Shown here: piece by piece, positions 1 through 13,125 of the stretch
Layout of the letters: every line of letters starts with the position of its first letter
Numbering within the stretch: the first letter of the stretch is position 1
Assembly: GCA_007922195.1 (NCBI GenBank)
Contig: ML682001.1
Coordinates: 316,084 to 380,083, forward strand
Source of the DNA: Podocnemis expansa
Lineage: Eukaryota; Chordata; Testudines; Podocnemididae
Length of the DNA: 64,000 nt
Direction of reading: 5' to 3'
Position numbers and translations under genes: made by a program
Notes under the pieces: generated by a model
What the model was told of the DNA's origin: nothing
Seen by the model: only the letters and a program-made list of their open reading frames with translations
The model's database searches: none

Positions 1-172
1 ATCTTGGGTGACTCGCTTATTCTTGCTACATCTTTGTTCCTGTTTGTAAATTTCACTGTGCGAGAGGAGTGAAGTTGTTGACTGCAGCTCTCCTCTCAGA
101 GCTAGAGGTGACTTTTCCTAGATCTGGAAGGCCAGGACTGAGATTCTGAACTTGATGCAATATATCATAGGG

Positions 173-383
173 CAGCATTTCCCAAACAGTGTTCCATGGC
201 ACGCGGGTGTGCCTGCTGGCCTGAACAGCTGTGCCATGGAAATTTTTTTGAAAAATGACTCCAAGAGTTCTGGATGGGCTTATGAATATTCATGAGGTCA
301 TCTGGCGACTATATGGTGGTGTGCCTCAAAGTAATTAAAGGTATCCAGGTGTGTCGCAGCAGAGAAGAGGTTGGGAACCACTG
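173..383. mobile_element. hAT-type non-autonomous element
   Basis: The ends are CAGCATTTCCCAAAC and GGTTGGGAACCACTG, imperfect terminal inverted repeats of the CAGTGGTTCCCAACC type typical of hAT elements. The flanking octamers TCATAGGG (165-172) and TTACAGGG (384-391) match at 6 of 8 positions, as expected for an old target duplication. The interior palindrome TGAATATTCATGA recurs in the copy at 15925-17008, so the two belong to one subfamily. Confidence 0.75.
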
Positions 384-2260
384 TTACAGGGAACATACTG
401 AGCTTCAGAGTATAGCTTTCAAAATTCACTGAGTGGGAGTTGGAGGTGCTCTGCAGCCCTGGAAAATTTGAGCTGTAGTGTACTGGGAGTCATGCAATTC
501 AGGCTGCCTATTCCCTTCATAAGTCCTGTAGTGAGGCTACGGAGCTGTGGTGTCATTCAAAGAAAGGAAATTAACTCTCTCTGCCAACCTCTAACTGGGA
601 TCTCTTTCTAGCATATTCTGAGTGCAAAAAAATACCAGCACTCCTAATGTTGGCTGTCATGGGACCATAGGCCCTTCCTCAAGCACATTCCTTCTACTAT
701 ACCAGTTTATCACGTTAGACTCCTTATAGGGAGTAGTCCTAGGAGCTCTTGCTACAGATGCAACACTCCAGAGTCTTCTTGTGATTTAATGCCAATGTGC
801 TTTTGAGTCATGGTGACCAGCAAGGGGAAACTGCAACCCTCAAGCAAAGCTACAAATTTCATCTTCATGACCTCTAAACGGGTGTGTGGGGGGAGTTGTT
901 TAACTGGAAACACACACACAGCTTTGTTTTCACAGAGAAAAATTCTGAGAATCCTCAGATCTTTCCTGCTGCTGCTCCCTTCTTGCCATCTTCATTATGA
1001 CTCATTCAGCAAAGCACTGTTCCAGCGCACCGCACAAACAAGTGAAAGGCCCCCTGCTCCGCAGCATGACCTCCATCTGTTTCTTCCCAGCATGAATTCA
1101 GCCCACTCATCTCTTCCCACATGCTCTTCGTCTTGTAGAGCTTTTGAATCAGTCAATGGCCAATTATTCACCAATGAGCATCTTTTCTGTGGTTCACCCA
1201 CTGTTTCCTCTATTAAGAAAACTGTAAAATACACTTGCTATTTAGCATGTGTTCTTCCTGAAGTATTTTTCGTAGCTGAACTTGGCGCCAGTGTAAGTGG
1301 TCTGTGTGGCTCTCCCCCAGCTCAGCCAGTTTAAAGGTGGGGCACTTTATTTGCATGAACACCGTTAGATGCTCAGCACAGTCATACTGGGTCTGCATAA
1401 GCCCACCTAGGCACTGAGCATGATGGGAAATGGTCAGTTTGGCTGGTACTGGGTCACAGATCACTTTTGCATTAACTGCAAGAGGAATGAAATGTTGTCC
1501 TCTGACTGCATGAACAAATGGCAGCCTAGTCTGATGAAAGACTCAATCTCATTGGATCAGAACTGCACAAAGGTGGTAGATGGCTGCTAGGGCACTGTGA
1601 AAGCAAGCAGGGAGGGGAGGCTGCATTAGCCCTGAGTGAGGGTTACCTCAGGCATAGACTGTCCTGTAGAATGGTGTTTCGCAAGGGTTTATTGAAGGTA
1701 GAGGGAGGCATTGCCTTCCCGGATTGGCTGCTCTCTCCATCCCGAAGTCAGGAGCAAATCCTGGCTGGGATCCAGAACCACAGTGGTGGCCCCGAGTCCT
1801 GGCTGAGGCCCACTACTGCCTTAGTGGTGTGGCAGCTGCTATCTGCTTCTTCTGGCAGGATCCAGCCATGGGCAGGGACCCAGTGATGCTTCCGGTGATG
1901 GGATCTGGCAATCTCCAAAATCCACGTATGGTGTTTGAAAGGTTATATTGTTAATAGAAAACATATAGGTGCCATTTTGAATGAAAAGCACAGCAGTGAT
2001 TCCATTTTGGATGAATTCTCTTTTCAGAGATTAATCACGCCTTTTTTGGATCTTGGCAGGAAAATCAGAATACTAGGACTAGGTACCGTGTGCACAATTT
2101 GTAGTGCTTTATGCAAAGAGTACCTGGGGGGGGGGGGGAAAATCAGCACTCTTGGTTGGTCAGGGTAGTGTTTGTAAGGCCGGTGTCAGGAAGAGTTGCT
2201 GCTGTCTTCTCGAGTGGCTGTCAGTTTGGGTGTGAATGTTTGTTGTTTAAGTAGACTCTG
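384..2260. other. No gene recognised; unique-looking non-coding sequence
   Basis: Short open frames occur (the longest is 174 codons at 810-1334), but they lack splice context and conserved motifs and have ordinary base composition. Small simple repeats include a CA run near 910 and a 13-base G run at 2126-2138. Confidence 0.5.
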
Positions 2261-2751
2261 AGGCTATGTTCACACGTAGATGCTTATTTTGAAATAGATT
2301 AATTCAAATAAAATCATTATTTTGAATTAACTTAAATCAAAATAAGCAAAAACCTCAACTCGAAATAGGAAGTCCGGAGACAGGATTTGCTATTTCAAAT
2401 CAGGAGAGGGGCAGCATGGGAGGTGTGGCAACATGGCCCCCTCCCTAGGTCATGCCCCCACCCAATATATAGAAAAAGGAAGGCACCCTAGGAAGGAGAA
2501 GGACAAAAGTGTTAATTCGCAATAATGGTTATTTCGAAATAACACGTCTGAACAGCGTTATTTCGAAATAACCATTTCAAAATAATCGCTATTTTGATTT
2601 CAGCCTAGGTGTTACTATTTCAAAATAAGGTTAGCTATTTCAAAATGGCAGGGCTCATCATTTCAAAGTAACGAAACGTCATTTGGACATGATGTTTAAA
2701 TCGAAACAATGACTCTTGTTTCTATTTAAAAGCTATGTGTCGACATAGCCT
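2261..2751. mobile_element. TIR element, GGCTATGT family, interior built of TATTTCGAAATA palindromes
   Basis: The left end AGGCTATGTTCACACG and right end GTCGACATAGCCT are inverted repeats of a family seen again at 35151, 37439, 39608 and 52679. The interior is filled with variants of the self-complementary motif TATTTCGAAATA on both strands around a GC-rich patch (2400-2480). No transposase is encoded. CTGAG lies immediately outside both ends, either a short target duplication or an extension of the terminus. The superfamily is not assigned. Confidence 0.75.
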
Positions 2752-2804
2752 GAGGGATTGCAAAAGACCAGGAAACAAACTCTTACCTGTTCCAGAATTT
2801 TTGT

Positions 2805-3347
2805 CAGGGGCATCACTGCTCTCCCCCAAAAATATTTGGGGCATGGGCCCCACTGCCCCATGGTGATTGTCCCCCCAGGCCAGCACCGATCCGGGGCCAC
2901 CTTGGATACAGCTGATTTGGGCCCCCCTTTCTGCTGGCCCTGGGTCTGTTCCAGCCCTGGTAGCTCACCGCTGGCCCCAGCCTCAGGCTGAGCCCTGAGC
3001 CGGCTCGCCCATGCTGCCAGCCCCAGGCTTCATCTTATCCCTTCACCTTCCCTTTCGCTCCTGCTTGCCCAGTGGACCCCACAGCACTTACTTGTGCTAC
3101 GGTGCTGCTCCACACTGCTGGGCCAACGAGGGAGGGATTTAAATTTCCTCCTTCTCCCACCCCACACCATGTGTTTCAGTGATGTAGTGCAGGGCGGGAC
3201 AACCATTGCTGGCTGCAGCTGAGTGCTGGTAGATGCCAAGCTCAGAGCAGGCTGTCTGAACCTGTGCCTGCTATGGAGCAAGATTCAGGGCACTGGCTGG
3301 CACATTCAGGGGCCATGCCCCCTGTGCCCAGTGCCAGCAATGCCCTG
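2805..3347. mobile_element. GC-rich hAT-like element
   Basis: The left end CAGGGGCATCACTG and right end CCAGCAATGCCCTG are approximate inverted repeats. The GC-rich interior differs sharply from the flanks. No 8-bp duplication is clear, so the boundaries are tentative. Confidence 0.4.
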
Positions 3348-4868
3348 TTGTCCTGGGATTGTTTTTACCTCTCCTCTGGGTGCTCCGTTCATTCAGTCCC
3401 GTCTGTCGGTCATCCTGTGTTCTGTGAATGAAGACAAATCACAACATTAAACCTGGACCTATTTTGGAGGGAGAGATTTCTGGTTGGTATTACATATTGA
3501 CCCTGAGGCTTCTTTGTTTGTCTCTTATCTAATAAATCTGTTAATGATTGGTCATCAACAGTGAATAAATCTTCAGTCGTTCTACTGGGATCATGTCTGA
3601 ATGGGGATCAAGAATCCATCATGTGAGGGGTGAGGTCCATGGTGTTAACGTTTCTAAGGTTTTCCACTCACATCTTCTAACAGGCCTCTCACTGTCAGAA
3701 AAATACAACAAATGCCTCCTTTTGGAATCTGTTTATTTTGTTAAAAAGCAGGGACTGTCCACTTTGCTGGCAGCTGTATCTGCCTGTCCTAGGACTCAGA
3801 GCAGAAACAGAGCTCCTGTGTCAGCAGGGGAGTTTCCCGTGGACTGAGACAAGATCGTGGGAACTGAATTTCCTGAGGACGCCAGGAAATTCCAAGGGAC
3901 CAGCAGCAGAGGAGGGTCCTGCAGAACACAGGAGGCGGGATGGAGGCCAGCGGGTGGTGGGAGCTGACAGGAGGGTACCTAGAACAGCCAGCAGAGAAGG
4001 CTGGTCAAGGTCTACGAGGGAGGTGTGGACAATGAAGCTAGGACACTTGGTGGGGTAAGGGACAGTGAGAAGAGAGAAGCAAAGGACATGCCCCACATCT
4101 TTGGGATGGGATGTATTCTGCTTATTGTGTCTATGAATTCTGCTTGCACCATTTTCCCAAACCAGTGCTGTTATTTCCCTCCTTTTTTTAAAAAGGTTTA
4201 CTGTCTATCCTCAGACTCTGCATCTGTGAGAGGGGAAGTTTCGCCCTTTGGGAGAAGGCACGCAGGCGACAGTGTGCGATTTCCCAAGTGAGTAGGTGGA
4301 GGCTGAAGCTGGATTGGTGATGTATTAGTGACAGGAACCCCTAGATAGAGAACCCAGCCCTTGCTGCAGCTGACTGGCAGAAAGGTCACACAAACAATAT
4401 ATATCAAGCAGGAGAAAGGTTCCAACAGAAAATATTTCAGGGTGCAAGTGATAATGGGACAGCTAATGCCCCAAAACAATATTGCACTGTTTACAAAAAT
4501 TCTGCACCATGACTAAAATCCAAATGATACACTCCCTGGAAATGAATAGTTAAAAAGTCTAGCCATTTCCTAACCACTTTAGAATGCTCCTTGGTGTGAA
4601 GGATCAGGGAGTTTCCAGTAACTGAGTGGGGATGTGCCGTATCACCTGTGCTTGCAAATGTCATCACTTGTCTCCCAATATTTAGCATTTTTCTTAAGTC
4701 CCCAGCACCTGCTGGAGTATGGGAGCTGCAAGAATCTCAGCTTCTAGATATAAACAGCCAGATGCACAAGAGAACATTTCTAGCCCTCACTGTTGTGGAG
4801 AAAAACTTGAAAATACGGCCCTAAATTCTCTAAGCCAGAAAGCAACTGAAAGGAACTGCAAAGTTATG
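3348..4868. other. No gene recognised; non-coding sequence
   Basis: Mixed-composition sequence without recognisable exons or repeats that I can name. Short open frames on both strands are not supported by motifs or splice sites. Confidence 0.45.
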
Positions 4869-4988
4869 CAAAAGAAACAAGGAGCCCTGTGGCACTTTAG
4901 ACTAACATTTTATTTTTTAGTCTTTGAGTGCCACAGGACTCCTTGCTTCTTTTGTTGAACTAGACTAACACAGCTGTCCCTTTGGAAC
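4869..4988 (-). mobile_element. Foldback (palindromic) SINE-like element, copy 1
   Basis: Inverted arms containing ACAAGGAGCCCTGTGGCACTT and its complement face each other. The right end is complete and terminates CAGCTGTCCCTTTGGAA. Flanking 11-mers GCAAAGTTATG (4858-4868) and GCAAAATTATG (4992-5002) match at 10 of 11 positions, a retroposon-length target duplication. Confidence 0.75.
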
Positions 4989-5002
4989 TTGGCAAAATTA
5001 TG

Positions 5003-7209
5003 GTCTTCTTAAGAAAAATTCAAAGTGGGCAGAGGGTAGAGTCTGACAATTTTTAAATGCTTGGGGGTGGCAATACTTGGGAATCTGGGGCGACTGTATG
5101 GGTGGCAGGAATGTCTGAAGCAGCCATCTTTGGCCAGACCCACCTTGTCATGTTGAAGTTGAGGCAGATTTCTCCATATTCTTATCTGTACTCCTGCTGG
5201 TTACTCCTCCCAGGCTCATGGCCATCAGGGGGCACAGTGAGAGGGCAGGAAAAGAGGTAACCTGGCCACCTGTATATAGGTCTGGTGCTTCCTCCAGTTG
5301 CCCAGGACTTTGACTGAAAGTCCCAGGGACAAGCATTAAAATCCAAAGTTATCTCAGCAAAACCATCTGGCAATTACACAATTTAAAAAAATAAGAAGCA
5401 TTTAATTTCCGAGGTCTCTTCTAAGCAATGTTTCATTCATTTGTTAAGTTTCTGTCTGTTCTAAAGTTACCTTCCAGTTCAAGCAGGGGGGATTTCATTC
5501 ATCGCTGGCTGATGATAGAAAGCATGCCAGCTTCACAGCCCTTACAGCCTGCAGTAGCTAGATATGTACTCTTGGTTCGATGGAACAGGCGATCACTGAG
5601 CCTCTTCCAGTGTAGGGCACTGTTACTACCCACTGATGAGCCATGTGGATCTTCACATTCATGTTCTGAGCAAGTGCAGATTCTGCTACGAGGAATCAGT
5701 AGCTCCCTTTAATAGGGTGCTGCAAGAGAAACAGTGGTGCAGACAGCGTGTAGGGTTGCAGGGTCGCTGCACACCCACGTCTCTGGCTCATAAGCAGACT
5801 GAGAGAAGTCCTCTTCATTGCAACAGAACTTTTAATTTGTGTGTTTGGAGGATGGAGCCCAGAGCAAAGAAATTGCAGGCAGACCTTTCTGTGAGTGCCG
5901 CTCTATGAAACACAGGTGCAGTTCATGCACTTTTGCACCAGAGGGCAGCTGTTTTCATGTTGCCATACACCATATAGGGTGCAGTTAAATGGTTTTAGCC
6001 AGTGATTCAACAATTCCTTACCCTATTTTATCAGTCTTGCTCTCAGCAGAACCCACTTTTTAGTAGAGGCGAGGGGACATCATGCGGGTGCATCATTCCC
6101 CTTGCAGCAAGTCTGAGGGCCTGAACTGCCTCATTCAGCTGAAGATCGTGGGTTTGCTCTAACGCGAGCACAAGCCGAGGACCACCACTGAAGTCAGCTC
6201 TCAGATTAGCGTGGCCTCATATGGCTTCTTGACTCATTAACTGCCTGTGGAAGAACATTAATAAAAGCTTGAAAATAACAAACATAGTGAGAGAATCACG
6301 TTCACCCCAGTACTGTTAGCTATGGCACCCAAATATGCAGCCTGGAATCTAGAGAGCCACATAAATGTGACAGTTCCCTCTGTCCCTCTTTCTATAGTTA
6401 GATAGGATGTATATGTTCTTCTGCAAAAAGCAAAAAACCAAGGAGTCATGTGGCACTTATGTTCTTCTGGCCCACAGAGGGGGACTCAGAGTTAGCCTAG
6501 TATTTCAGTTTTCACTGATATAAAAGTCTGAAGTGGATTTTTTTCTGACACAGTGAACTTTTTACTGACATCACTAGAAATACCATAAATAAGACAATAA
6601 TGTCACAAAAGTGTGTACTCCCTCAATATTTGGTACACAGGAATTGAGAATTAGGCAATTGGTTTAGCTACAATTAATTGATCAATCGGCTTCTTTGGGC
6701 GTGGGAAACAGAAAACAGGAAACGGATAAAGTCACAGTCAGTGTAATTTTGTGATACAAGAAGTGGTTCTAAATGAGGACAACATCAAAATACAGTGTTT
6801 TATTTCTACCCGTTTTCATTTATTTGTGGGTTTTATGGACAGTGTTAAAATGGTACCCTTTTTTTTACTTACTGAGTGTAAATTTACAGATGTTTGGCAA
6901 CCCTGGGGGGATTCCTGCAACCAGGGCATTCCCTGACTCAGTTTCACCAAGAGGGAATATCAGCAAACTAGAGAACAGGATAGGGTGGTTCCAAGGAACT
7001 GGATATGAGCCTAGGTCACCTGCTGCTCCAGGGGAAGCTGAACCAATAAAACCTGGATCAGATATGGAGCTGAGTTTTTGTTCCCTGTCAGGGGCATGGA
7101 TTAGAAGAGATTCCAGAGATTTAAAAGGTTCTGTTAAGAGTGGGTGTGGAGGATATCGTTCTGCAGGTTGACAGGAGTACAAGAAGTGCTCATATTATAT
7201 ATCCTAATC
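5003..7209. other. No gene recognised; contains a foldback fragment near 6424-6465
   Basis: Unique-looking non-coding sequence. At about 6424-6465 a short piece of the foldback family arm appears (CAAGGAGTCATGTGGCACTT). No coding exon is supported. Confidence 0.45.
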
Positions 7210-7390
7210 CAGTGATTCTTAACTCTTTGTTGGTCACGACACAATTGGTGGTGTGAGTGACCCTACAGAACGTACCAGACCCACCCCCCCAACAGGTCAA
7301 ACCCAGCCCCCAGCCCCACTTCTCCATAACACACTCACCTCAATGTGGTGATACAGTAATGTGTCCTGCCACAGCGACTAAGAACTGCTG
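7210..7390. mobile_element. hAT-type non-autonomous element
   Basis: The ends are CAGTGATTCTTAAC and TAAGAACTGCTG, inverted repeats of the hAT CAGTGGTTCTCAACC type. The interior TGGTCACGACACAATTGGTGGTGTG and the internal GTAATGTGTC are shared with the copies at 56524-57140. Confidence 0.7.
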
Positions 7391-10300
7391 TCCTAAACTA
7401 CAAGCTTCAACACATTGTCTTTGCTTGTTTAATGGTCCCAAAATCTAAGTGCATCGTGGTTCAGGACACAGACTCCTTCTGGGATATTTTTATGTTGGGC
7501 CATTGCAATAATGTAAATTGCTCTCAGAAAAACAGATTTCTTCCCTGCACTGCTGTCACAGTGTGCCTGCCTCCAGGGTGTCACCTCACTATCTAAGGGT
7601 GGGCCTGCAAATGACCCTATGACTCCATTTCTCTCCTTCTGGGACTGGAAGTTCCCCTCTTCCTCAGGGCCGATCACCTGCCCACATTCTCCACCATTCT
7701 CTTATTACATAAGGATAAGGCAGTTCCACCTGAAGTGCCTTCCAGTGACAGGCCACAGCACAACCATTGTGCCTGCCTCAGTTTCCCCTTTTTTCCAAAG
7801 TCCCCTGAAACTTCCCAAAAGATTTCAGAGCATAAATAGCCCATTGTGGGCTTAATTTATAACAAAAAGGTCCACAACCATCATTTAGATTTCCCCAGTA
7901 GGCATCTTGTTCTGCTGTTGTTGGCCTTCAGCCATTTTTGGCCATGGTTCTTGATTTGGGGAGGTTTGTAATGACGCCTGTCCCCATTTGACTGCCATCT
8001 GTTTTCACCAGCCTATCTGATGCCACTGCTTCCTAGGAAACTTTCTGCTCCCTCATATGGGGCTGTACACTTCATCAAGTTCTCGGGCCAGCTTGGCTCG
8101 TGCCACCCTTTGGATTCTCAGTTCCATATTCTTCATTATCACTGGGCTGTGTCTCCTACAGCAATTCTTCCCCCCTCTTTATGTCAAATGAGGACGCACC
8201 TGGCTTGAAACAGGAGTACTGGCCCTGATGTCATTCCAGGGTCCTCTACCCTCTTACAATGCCCAAGACAACATGTATGTGATTTTTGCTGGGGTCGGGG
8301 CAGATCTTTATTCAGCCATACAGAGCACACCATTGTTGTGGACAGCCTGACTTGCAAGGAGAGAAAGGAAATTTCTGCTAGTCCCCTGCTCTCACTCGTT
8401 GGTGGTTCCTTACTGCTTTATAATGAAAGTGATGAGTCATCCTGTTCGCAGCAACTGGAGGTTTTCAGGGATCCCAGAAGTCATCTCAGACCTCTGAGCA
8501 TGCTGGGGAAATCTCAGCAGGCCAGTGAGGTTCATTCCTTCAGGAGAGAATGGTCTGCTACAGGTGCGCTGCTCTTTCAGGAGCTGTATGTCATATACGC
8601 AACAAGAAGGGCAACAGCCCAGCATTTGTGCATTTCCCTGGGAACTCAGTCTCAGTTCCTCTGCTGATGCCCATGAGAAACGACTAAAAGAAAATCACCC
8701 AGCACCCCCAGTAATGTTTATTATTCTTCTGGGCTTCCTCTGCCTCTGCAGCATCTCTGGAATCGGCCCTTCTTCATCGTATGTAGTGTACAAGGGGGTG
8801 TACCCTGCTAGTAATGAACCAACAATAAGTTAATCCCAGAGCAAGACTCTTCTCAATTTGAAAACTTGTATAGTTTTCATGGGGACAGAAATTTGTTCCA
8901 GGAAAGAGATTGGAGAGGCACAGAGATGTCATATATTCTGGCCATTTTCTGCTTTTTGCGGCATGAAAGCACTCCTGCTTTGAAGGTGCTTGGAGCAGTG
9001 CCAACATCTGGCCCTTAAAGTGCAGCTTGAGGAAGACTTTTACTATCTCAGTTCTTATACTGTGTATTGCACAGATGGTACTCCTTGCAGTGCCATCTGA
9101 ATGTCTCATTCATGCTGAATAACATGCATTCTCCAATGTACCCAGTTCTGAAATCAAAGCATGGTTTCTTTGGAGCACAAGAGCCAGCTACAATCTGAGA
9201 CTCAAAAGGTGCCTTTTATGTCTGTATAACTACTGGTGTTCTCATGTGACACTTGACGCATCTGTACCCAGACAGAAACTTTATATTACCATGTGTACGA
9301 GAATAAATGTTGCCCTTATCCTGTCTGAAAGGAGGGTTCAGTGGCATCTCCTCTCCCAGGGGAGTCTGAAACAAATATTTTGGAAGGAAGTAGCATCCAC
9401 CGCCCTGCACGGTCACGTAACTTGACTGTGTGAACAGAAACCCGCAGTCACTGATCTCTAGAGTCAGAACTCAGCAAGCAGTTTTGTTGCTAAAGCAGAT
9501 GGCAGGATATGATCCATCTCTTCTCAGCTAGATTGACTCATCCCTGCTAACCATGTTCAGTGAGAGCTTTGGTGAACTCCATCTCTTAAAAGGCACAGAG
9601 CCAAAGTCTACCTGAGGGTAAAAGCCCAACTGCTAGTAGTCGCAAGCTGATGATCCTGTTGCATTATGTTGTGCTCCAAGAGTTCCCTTGAAAGATTTTT
9701 TCAATAGTTTGAGGCTGCCCAAACAAATTACTCTGAACAGCAAGGTCACAGGCTAGGTGAATGCATGCTAAAACCCATGGTTCCTTTAACCAGGCACCAG
9801 ACTGGCCATCCACACTGAACATGTGAAGATGCTAGATAGTGGCTGCAGAGCATTAACTCACTGCGATTGGAGACAATTAGGACTCAGGTCTGTAATTGCA
9901 TACTTTATTCTTCTGGCAGTGTCCTTCTCTACACACACACACACAGAAGTGATAGCTGGCGTTCGGCCGGTAAGCCTTCATTCAGTAAGTTATTGAAGCA
10001 CATGCCTGACTTGAAGCATGTGTGGTTCCATGGAAGTCAGTGGGAGCCATAGAGAGTAGTTATTCATGCTGTTACCTGGCCTATTTGCACCGAATCACAT
10101 TTAATACTAACAGCCTCATTTGTTTTTAAGTTGCAGATAAGAGCTATTTCAGCAATATCTTTCCTTTCCTGAAACTATGGCACATTTGCCCTTCTTGCAA
10201 AACTCAGGAAAATGCAGATGTGTCGGTTGCATAATTTATAACTGTGACAATGTTATTGTTTCCTTAGGAATGTAGCTCAAAGGAAGTCTTCTTGTGGGCT

Positions 10301-10937
10301 CCAAAAATTCTTTCTCTCTCTCTCTCTCTATTTGTACACCATTTAGGGGATTTATTTTGTCTGTAAGCAGAAGAAAAACAGATATAGCAGATTTACGGAC
10401 TTTGTCTTGCTTTCTGTGATGAAGAGTGGATGGAAAAGGCTTAGGTGCTTTGTATAGCACAAATGCAGATGAGAATCAGCAAGCATAGCAAAAAACAATC
10501 AAAATTGGACTGCAGTTAAGCTGATCCAAAGGAATGACTTGTGTCTGGATTTTCTGTGCTGTATGGAAATGTCCAGGGTTGGGAAGAGACGTGCTCAGAA
10601 ACAGAAATTCTTGTTATCTGTGTGCTTGTTGAGTCATTTCTATTCTGTGCTGCAAGAAAAGCTGTTTCATGCAGCCAGACAAAGCTGACATGGTCTAGAG
10701 CTAAAAAAACATTTCTGTTCAAAAAAGGTTCCTGCTGTGTCATTGCCTATCATCATCAGGGAAATTTTCTTTCACCCCAGCATGACAGGGGCCAACCATG
10801 GCTCAATTTTCTTGGGTTTGGCCACAATTTATTTTAAAAATGTGCTTCGTGCTTCACTAGCACCCTTCCTCAGAAGAGGGCACAGGGTTTTTCTTATAGT
10901 AGAGAAGTGAGTGCACAACATCCCTATAGTGTAGGGA
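7391..10937. other. No gene recognised; non-coding sequence with simple repeats
   Basis: No exon or named repeat is supported across most of this span. It holds a CA-dinucleotide run at about 9935-9947 and a TC run at about 10307-10328. Around 10015-10040 the phrase GGAAGTCAGTGGGAGCC resembles a dispersed ancient amniote repeat, which I cannot classify. Confidence 0.45.
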
Positions 10938-11095
10938 AGTGTTATAATTCTCATTTTGTACATGGGGAAATTGATGCTCAGACAGATGAAGTGACTTGCC
11001 TGAAGTCACTTTGCATTTTGAGGAAGGGGATGCAGGTCTGCTTTGGGTAACTGGAAGACTCTATACTATGACGTTGGGAGTCTGACCTAGCCTTG
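10938..11095 (-). mobile_element. MIR-like tRNA-core SINE fragment
   Basis: The string TTTTGTACATGGGGAAATTGA followed by CAGATGAAGTGACTTGCC is the complement of the conserved MIR core (GGGCAAGTCACTT ... CCTCAGTTTCCCC). The copy is old and diverged. Confidence 0.6.
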
Positions 11096-11168
11096 ATGCA
11101 CTCCATTGTTACTATGTGAATTGGTTCAATCCCATCCACGCAGTTACTAACTATTCAGCTCTGTAATG

Positions 11169-12230
11169 CAGCAATTCCTAAACTTTGGCCCATGCAGCAC
11201 TTGCTGGTGGTCTGCAGAAAGCTGTCTGGTCATATCGGGGCTGGCTCAAGGGGTTGTGGCGCCCTGAGCCAAATTTTGCTTTGGTGTCCTCCCATCTTAT
11301 TTGGTGTCCTCCCAACCTAAAATTCAAATAGTAAGATCAAGTCATTCCTTTAATCTAAATACAAAAATAAAAAGTAATACTGATGAATTTAAATTTAATT
11401 AACATGACTTTTATCATGTACATACTTAGTAAAATTTCAGCTTCAAAGGGTAACTTTTTGGGCTTTTAACAACTGCAAATTGTTGTATCATTTCATCTTG
11501 AGCTAAGCCCTTGGAGTGGGTGAATGGGGAGGCTAGAATGGTGTTATAGAGGCATGGGGGGGGTTGGGAGAAGCTGTGAGGGGTGTCTGGGGAATTGGGG
11601 TGTGTGGAGAGGCTGGGGTTTCTGCAGTAATGGGGTAAGAGGGGGAGGCTGGGGTGGGAGAGGCTGGAGTTGAAGTTTTTAGTGGTATTGGAGTGGGGGG
11701 TTTGGGAAGGCTCAGGTGGATGGGGCTGGGCGTGGGAGGTTGGTGTGGCTGTACATGCAGGTAATCGGCTTGGTAGGGGAGGCTGGGATGGATCTCTCCG
11801 GGCAGATCTAGTGGGTGGCAGAGGCTAGTGTGTGTGTCTGTGGGAATGGAATTGGTGAGGGGCTACAGGGGGTGAATCAGGGGCTTGGAGTGGGCAGAAG
11901 AGGCTGTGGTAGATGTCTCTGAGTGGATGGTGGTGGAGGCTTTGGGAAGAGGCTGGGGGAGGGTGCATTTTGGGCTGCTTGCCCCAGGAGCCAAAACTTG
12001 TATGTACAGCTCTGCTGGCAGGGGCAGGGGCAGGGGCAGGGGCATGGGGCCACTCTACTCCCTGGCAGAGGCAGAGAGAGGGGACCATGGCTGCAGCAGC
12101 TTGGCTCCCTGGCAGTGCGGGCCAGATTATGCCCATGTGGGCTGCGTTTGGCCCGCAGCACTGCCACTGTGCCACTTCCATGCAGCCAGGGGGACCTCAA
12201 AGTTTTTTTTGGACTAAAAAGTGATCTCCA
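11169..12230. mobile_element. Composite hAT-like region (nested, GC-rich right half)
   Basis: The start CAGCAATTCCTAAAC resembles an hAT terminus. At about 11236 a second terminus, GGGGCTGGCTCAAGGGG, matches the element at 37064-37256. The 11520-12200 interval is GT-rich and then GC-rich, with a short hexamer array (GGGGCA) at about 12018-12045. The right terminus of the outer element could not be fixed. Confidence 0.35.
12018..12045. repeat. Short (GGGGCA)n tandem array
   Basis: About 4.5 perfect copies of the hexamer GGGGCA. It makes repetitive open frames on both strands (Pro-Ala or Gly-Ala-type repeats), which should not be read as proteins. Confidence 0.8.
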
Positions 12231-12375
12231 TTATACAGAAGTCAGAGAACCCCCCAGTCTAGTGTGGACACAAGGCATAAGGAAGGTTGAACAGACCATT
12301 GTACAGTCCTCTTGAAATACTCAGAAATGCAACATCTCACACCATCAACTAATTAATCCTCCCACTGATCCTAGC

Positions 12376-13125
12376 CCACGGGTCTGCAACCCAGAAGAGC
12401 TGAAAAGCCATTCTCTTCCCCCACCCCACAACTGCATGAGCTAGAGATGGCCCAGCGGCTGCTCGACTGCCACCTAGCACTGGCAGGAGGTGTGGGGGGG
12501 AATGCGCTGCCTCCATCGCTCCCTCCACTAGCAGGGCAGAGCAGAGCTGCCCCACCTCCCTCCAGCTTGCTGTCCTTCCCAAGAGCAGCTGGCAGAGAAC
12601 TGCAGCTTGCAGATGCGGGGCCCTGGAATGGCCCTTCTGTGGAGTTCAGGCCACTTTGACCTGGCCGCCCCAGGCCTGAAAAGGCCCAAGTCAGGGCCTG
12701 TGGGTGAGGCGGCCTCTGTTCAGGCCTGGAGTGGCCGGGTTGAAGTGGCCTAAACTCTGGAGAGGGGTCATTCCAGAGCCACACATCCGCAAGCTGCAGT
12801 TATCTGCTGGCTGCTCTTAGGAGGGGCAGCCAGCTGGGGGTAGGTGGGACAGCACTGCTCCACCCCGCCAGCAGAGGGAGAGATGGAGGGAGTGTGCAAC
12901 ACCCGCACCCCCCCCCACTAGCACTAAGGGCTGCAGCACGGCTGCTGGGCCGGTTCCAGCTCATGTGGTTGTGGGGAGCGTGACCCTGGTGCCATGGGAG
13001 TGGGGGCCTGTGCCAACCAGGAGTCCCCGGAGCACATCTGGCTTCCTGGAGAAGATTGCTACAGAGCCAGAAGGGGACGTTCAGGGAGCCAGAGGTGGCT
13101 CACTGAGCCTGTGTTGCCAATTCCC
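12376..13125. mobile_element. hAT-type element with a long internal inverted repeat
   Basis: The ends CCACGGGTCTGCAACC and TGTTGCCAATTCC are approximate hAT-like inverted termini. They are flanked by a perfect 8-bp duplication ATCCTAGC (12368-12375 and 13126-13133). Inside, about 200 bp of 12460-12660 is repeated in inverse orientation at about 12720-12945. For example, CTGCAGCTTGCAGATG is answered by CATCCGCAAGCTGCAG. The axis is near 12690. Confidence 0.75.

Noticed and set aside
810..1334. 174-codon open frame on the plus strand
   Set aside because: Its length is possible by chance in 64 kb. There are no conserved motifs and no support from flanking splice or promoter signals.
11863..12224. 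Overlapping Pro/Ala- or Gly-rich open frames
   Set aside because: They arise from the GGGGCA hexamer array and surrounding GC-rich repeat.
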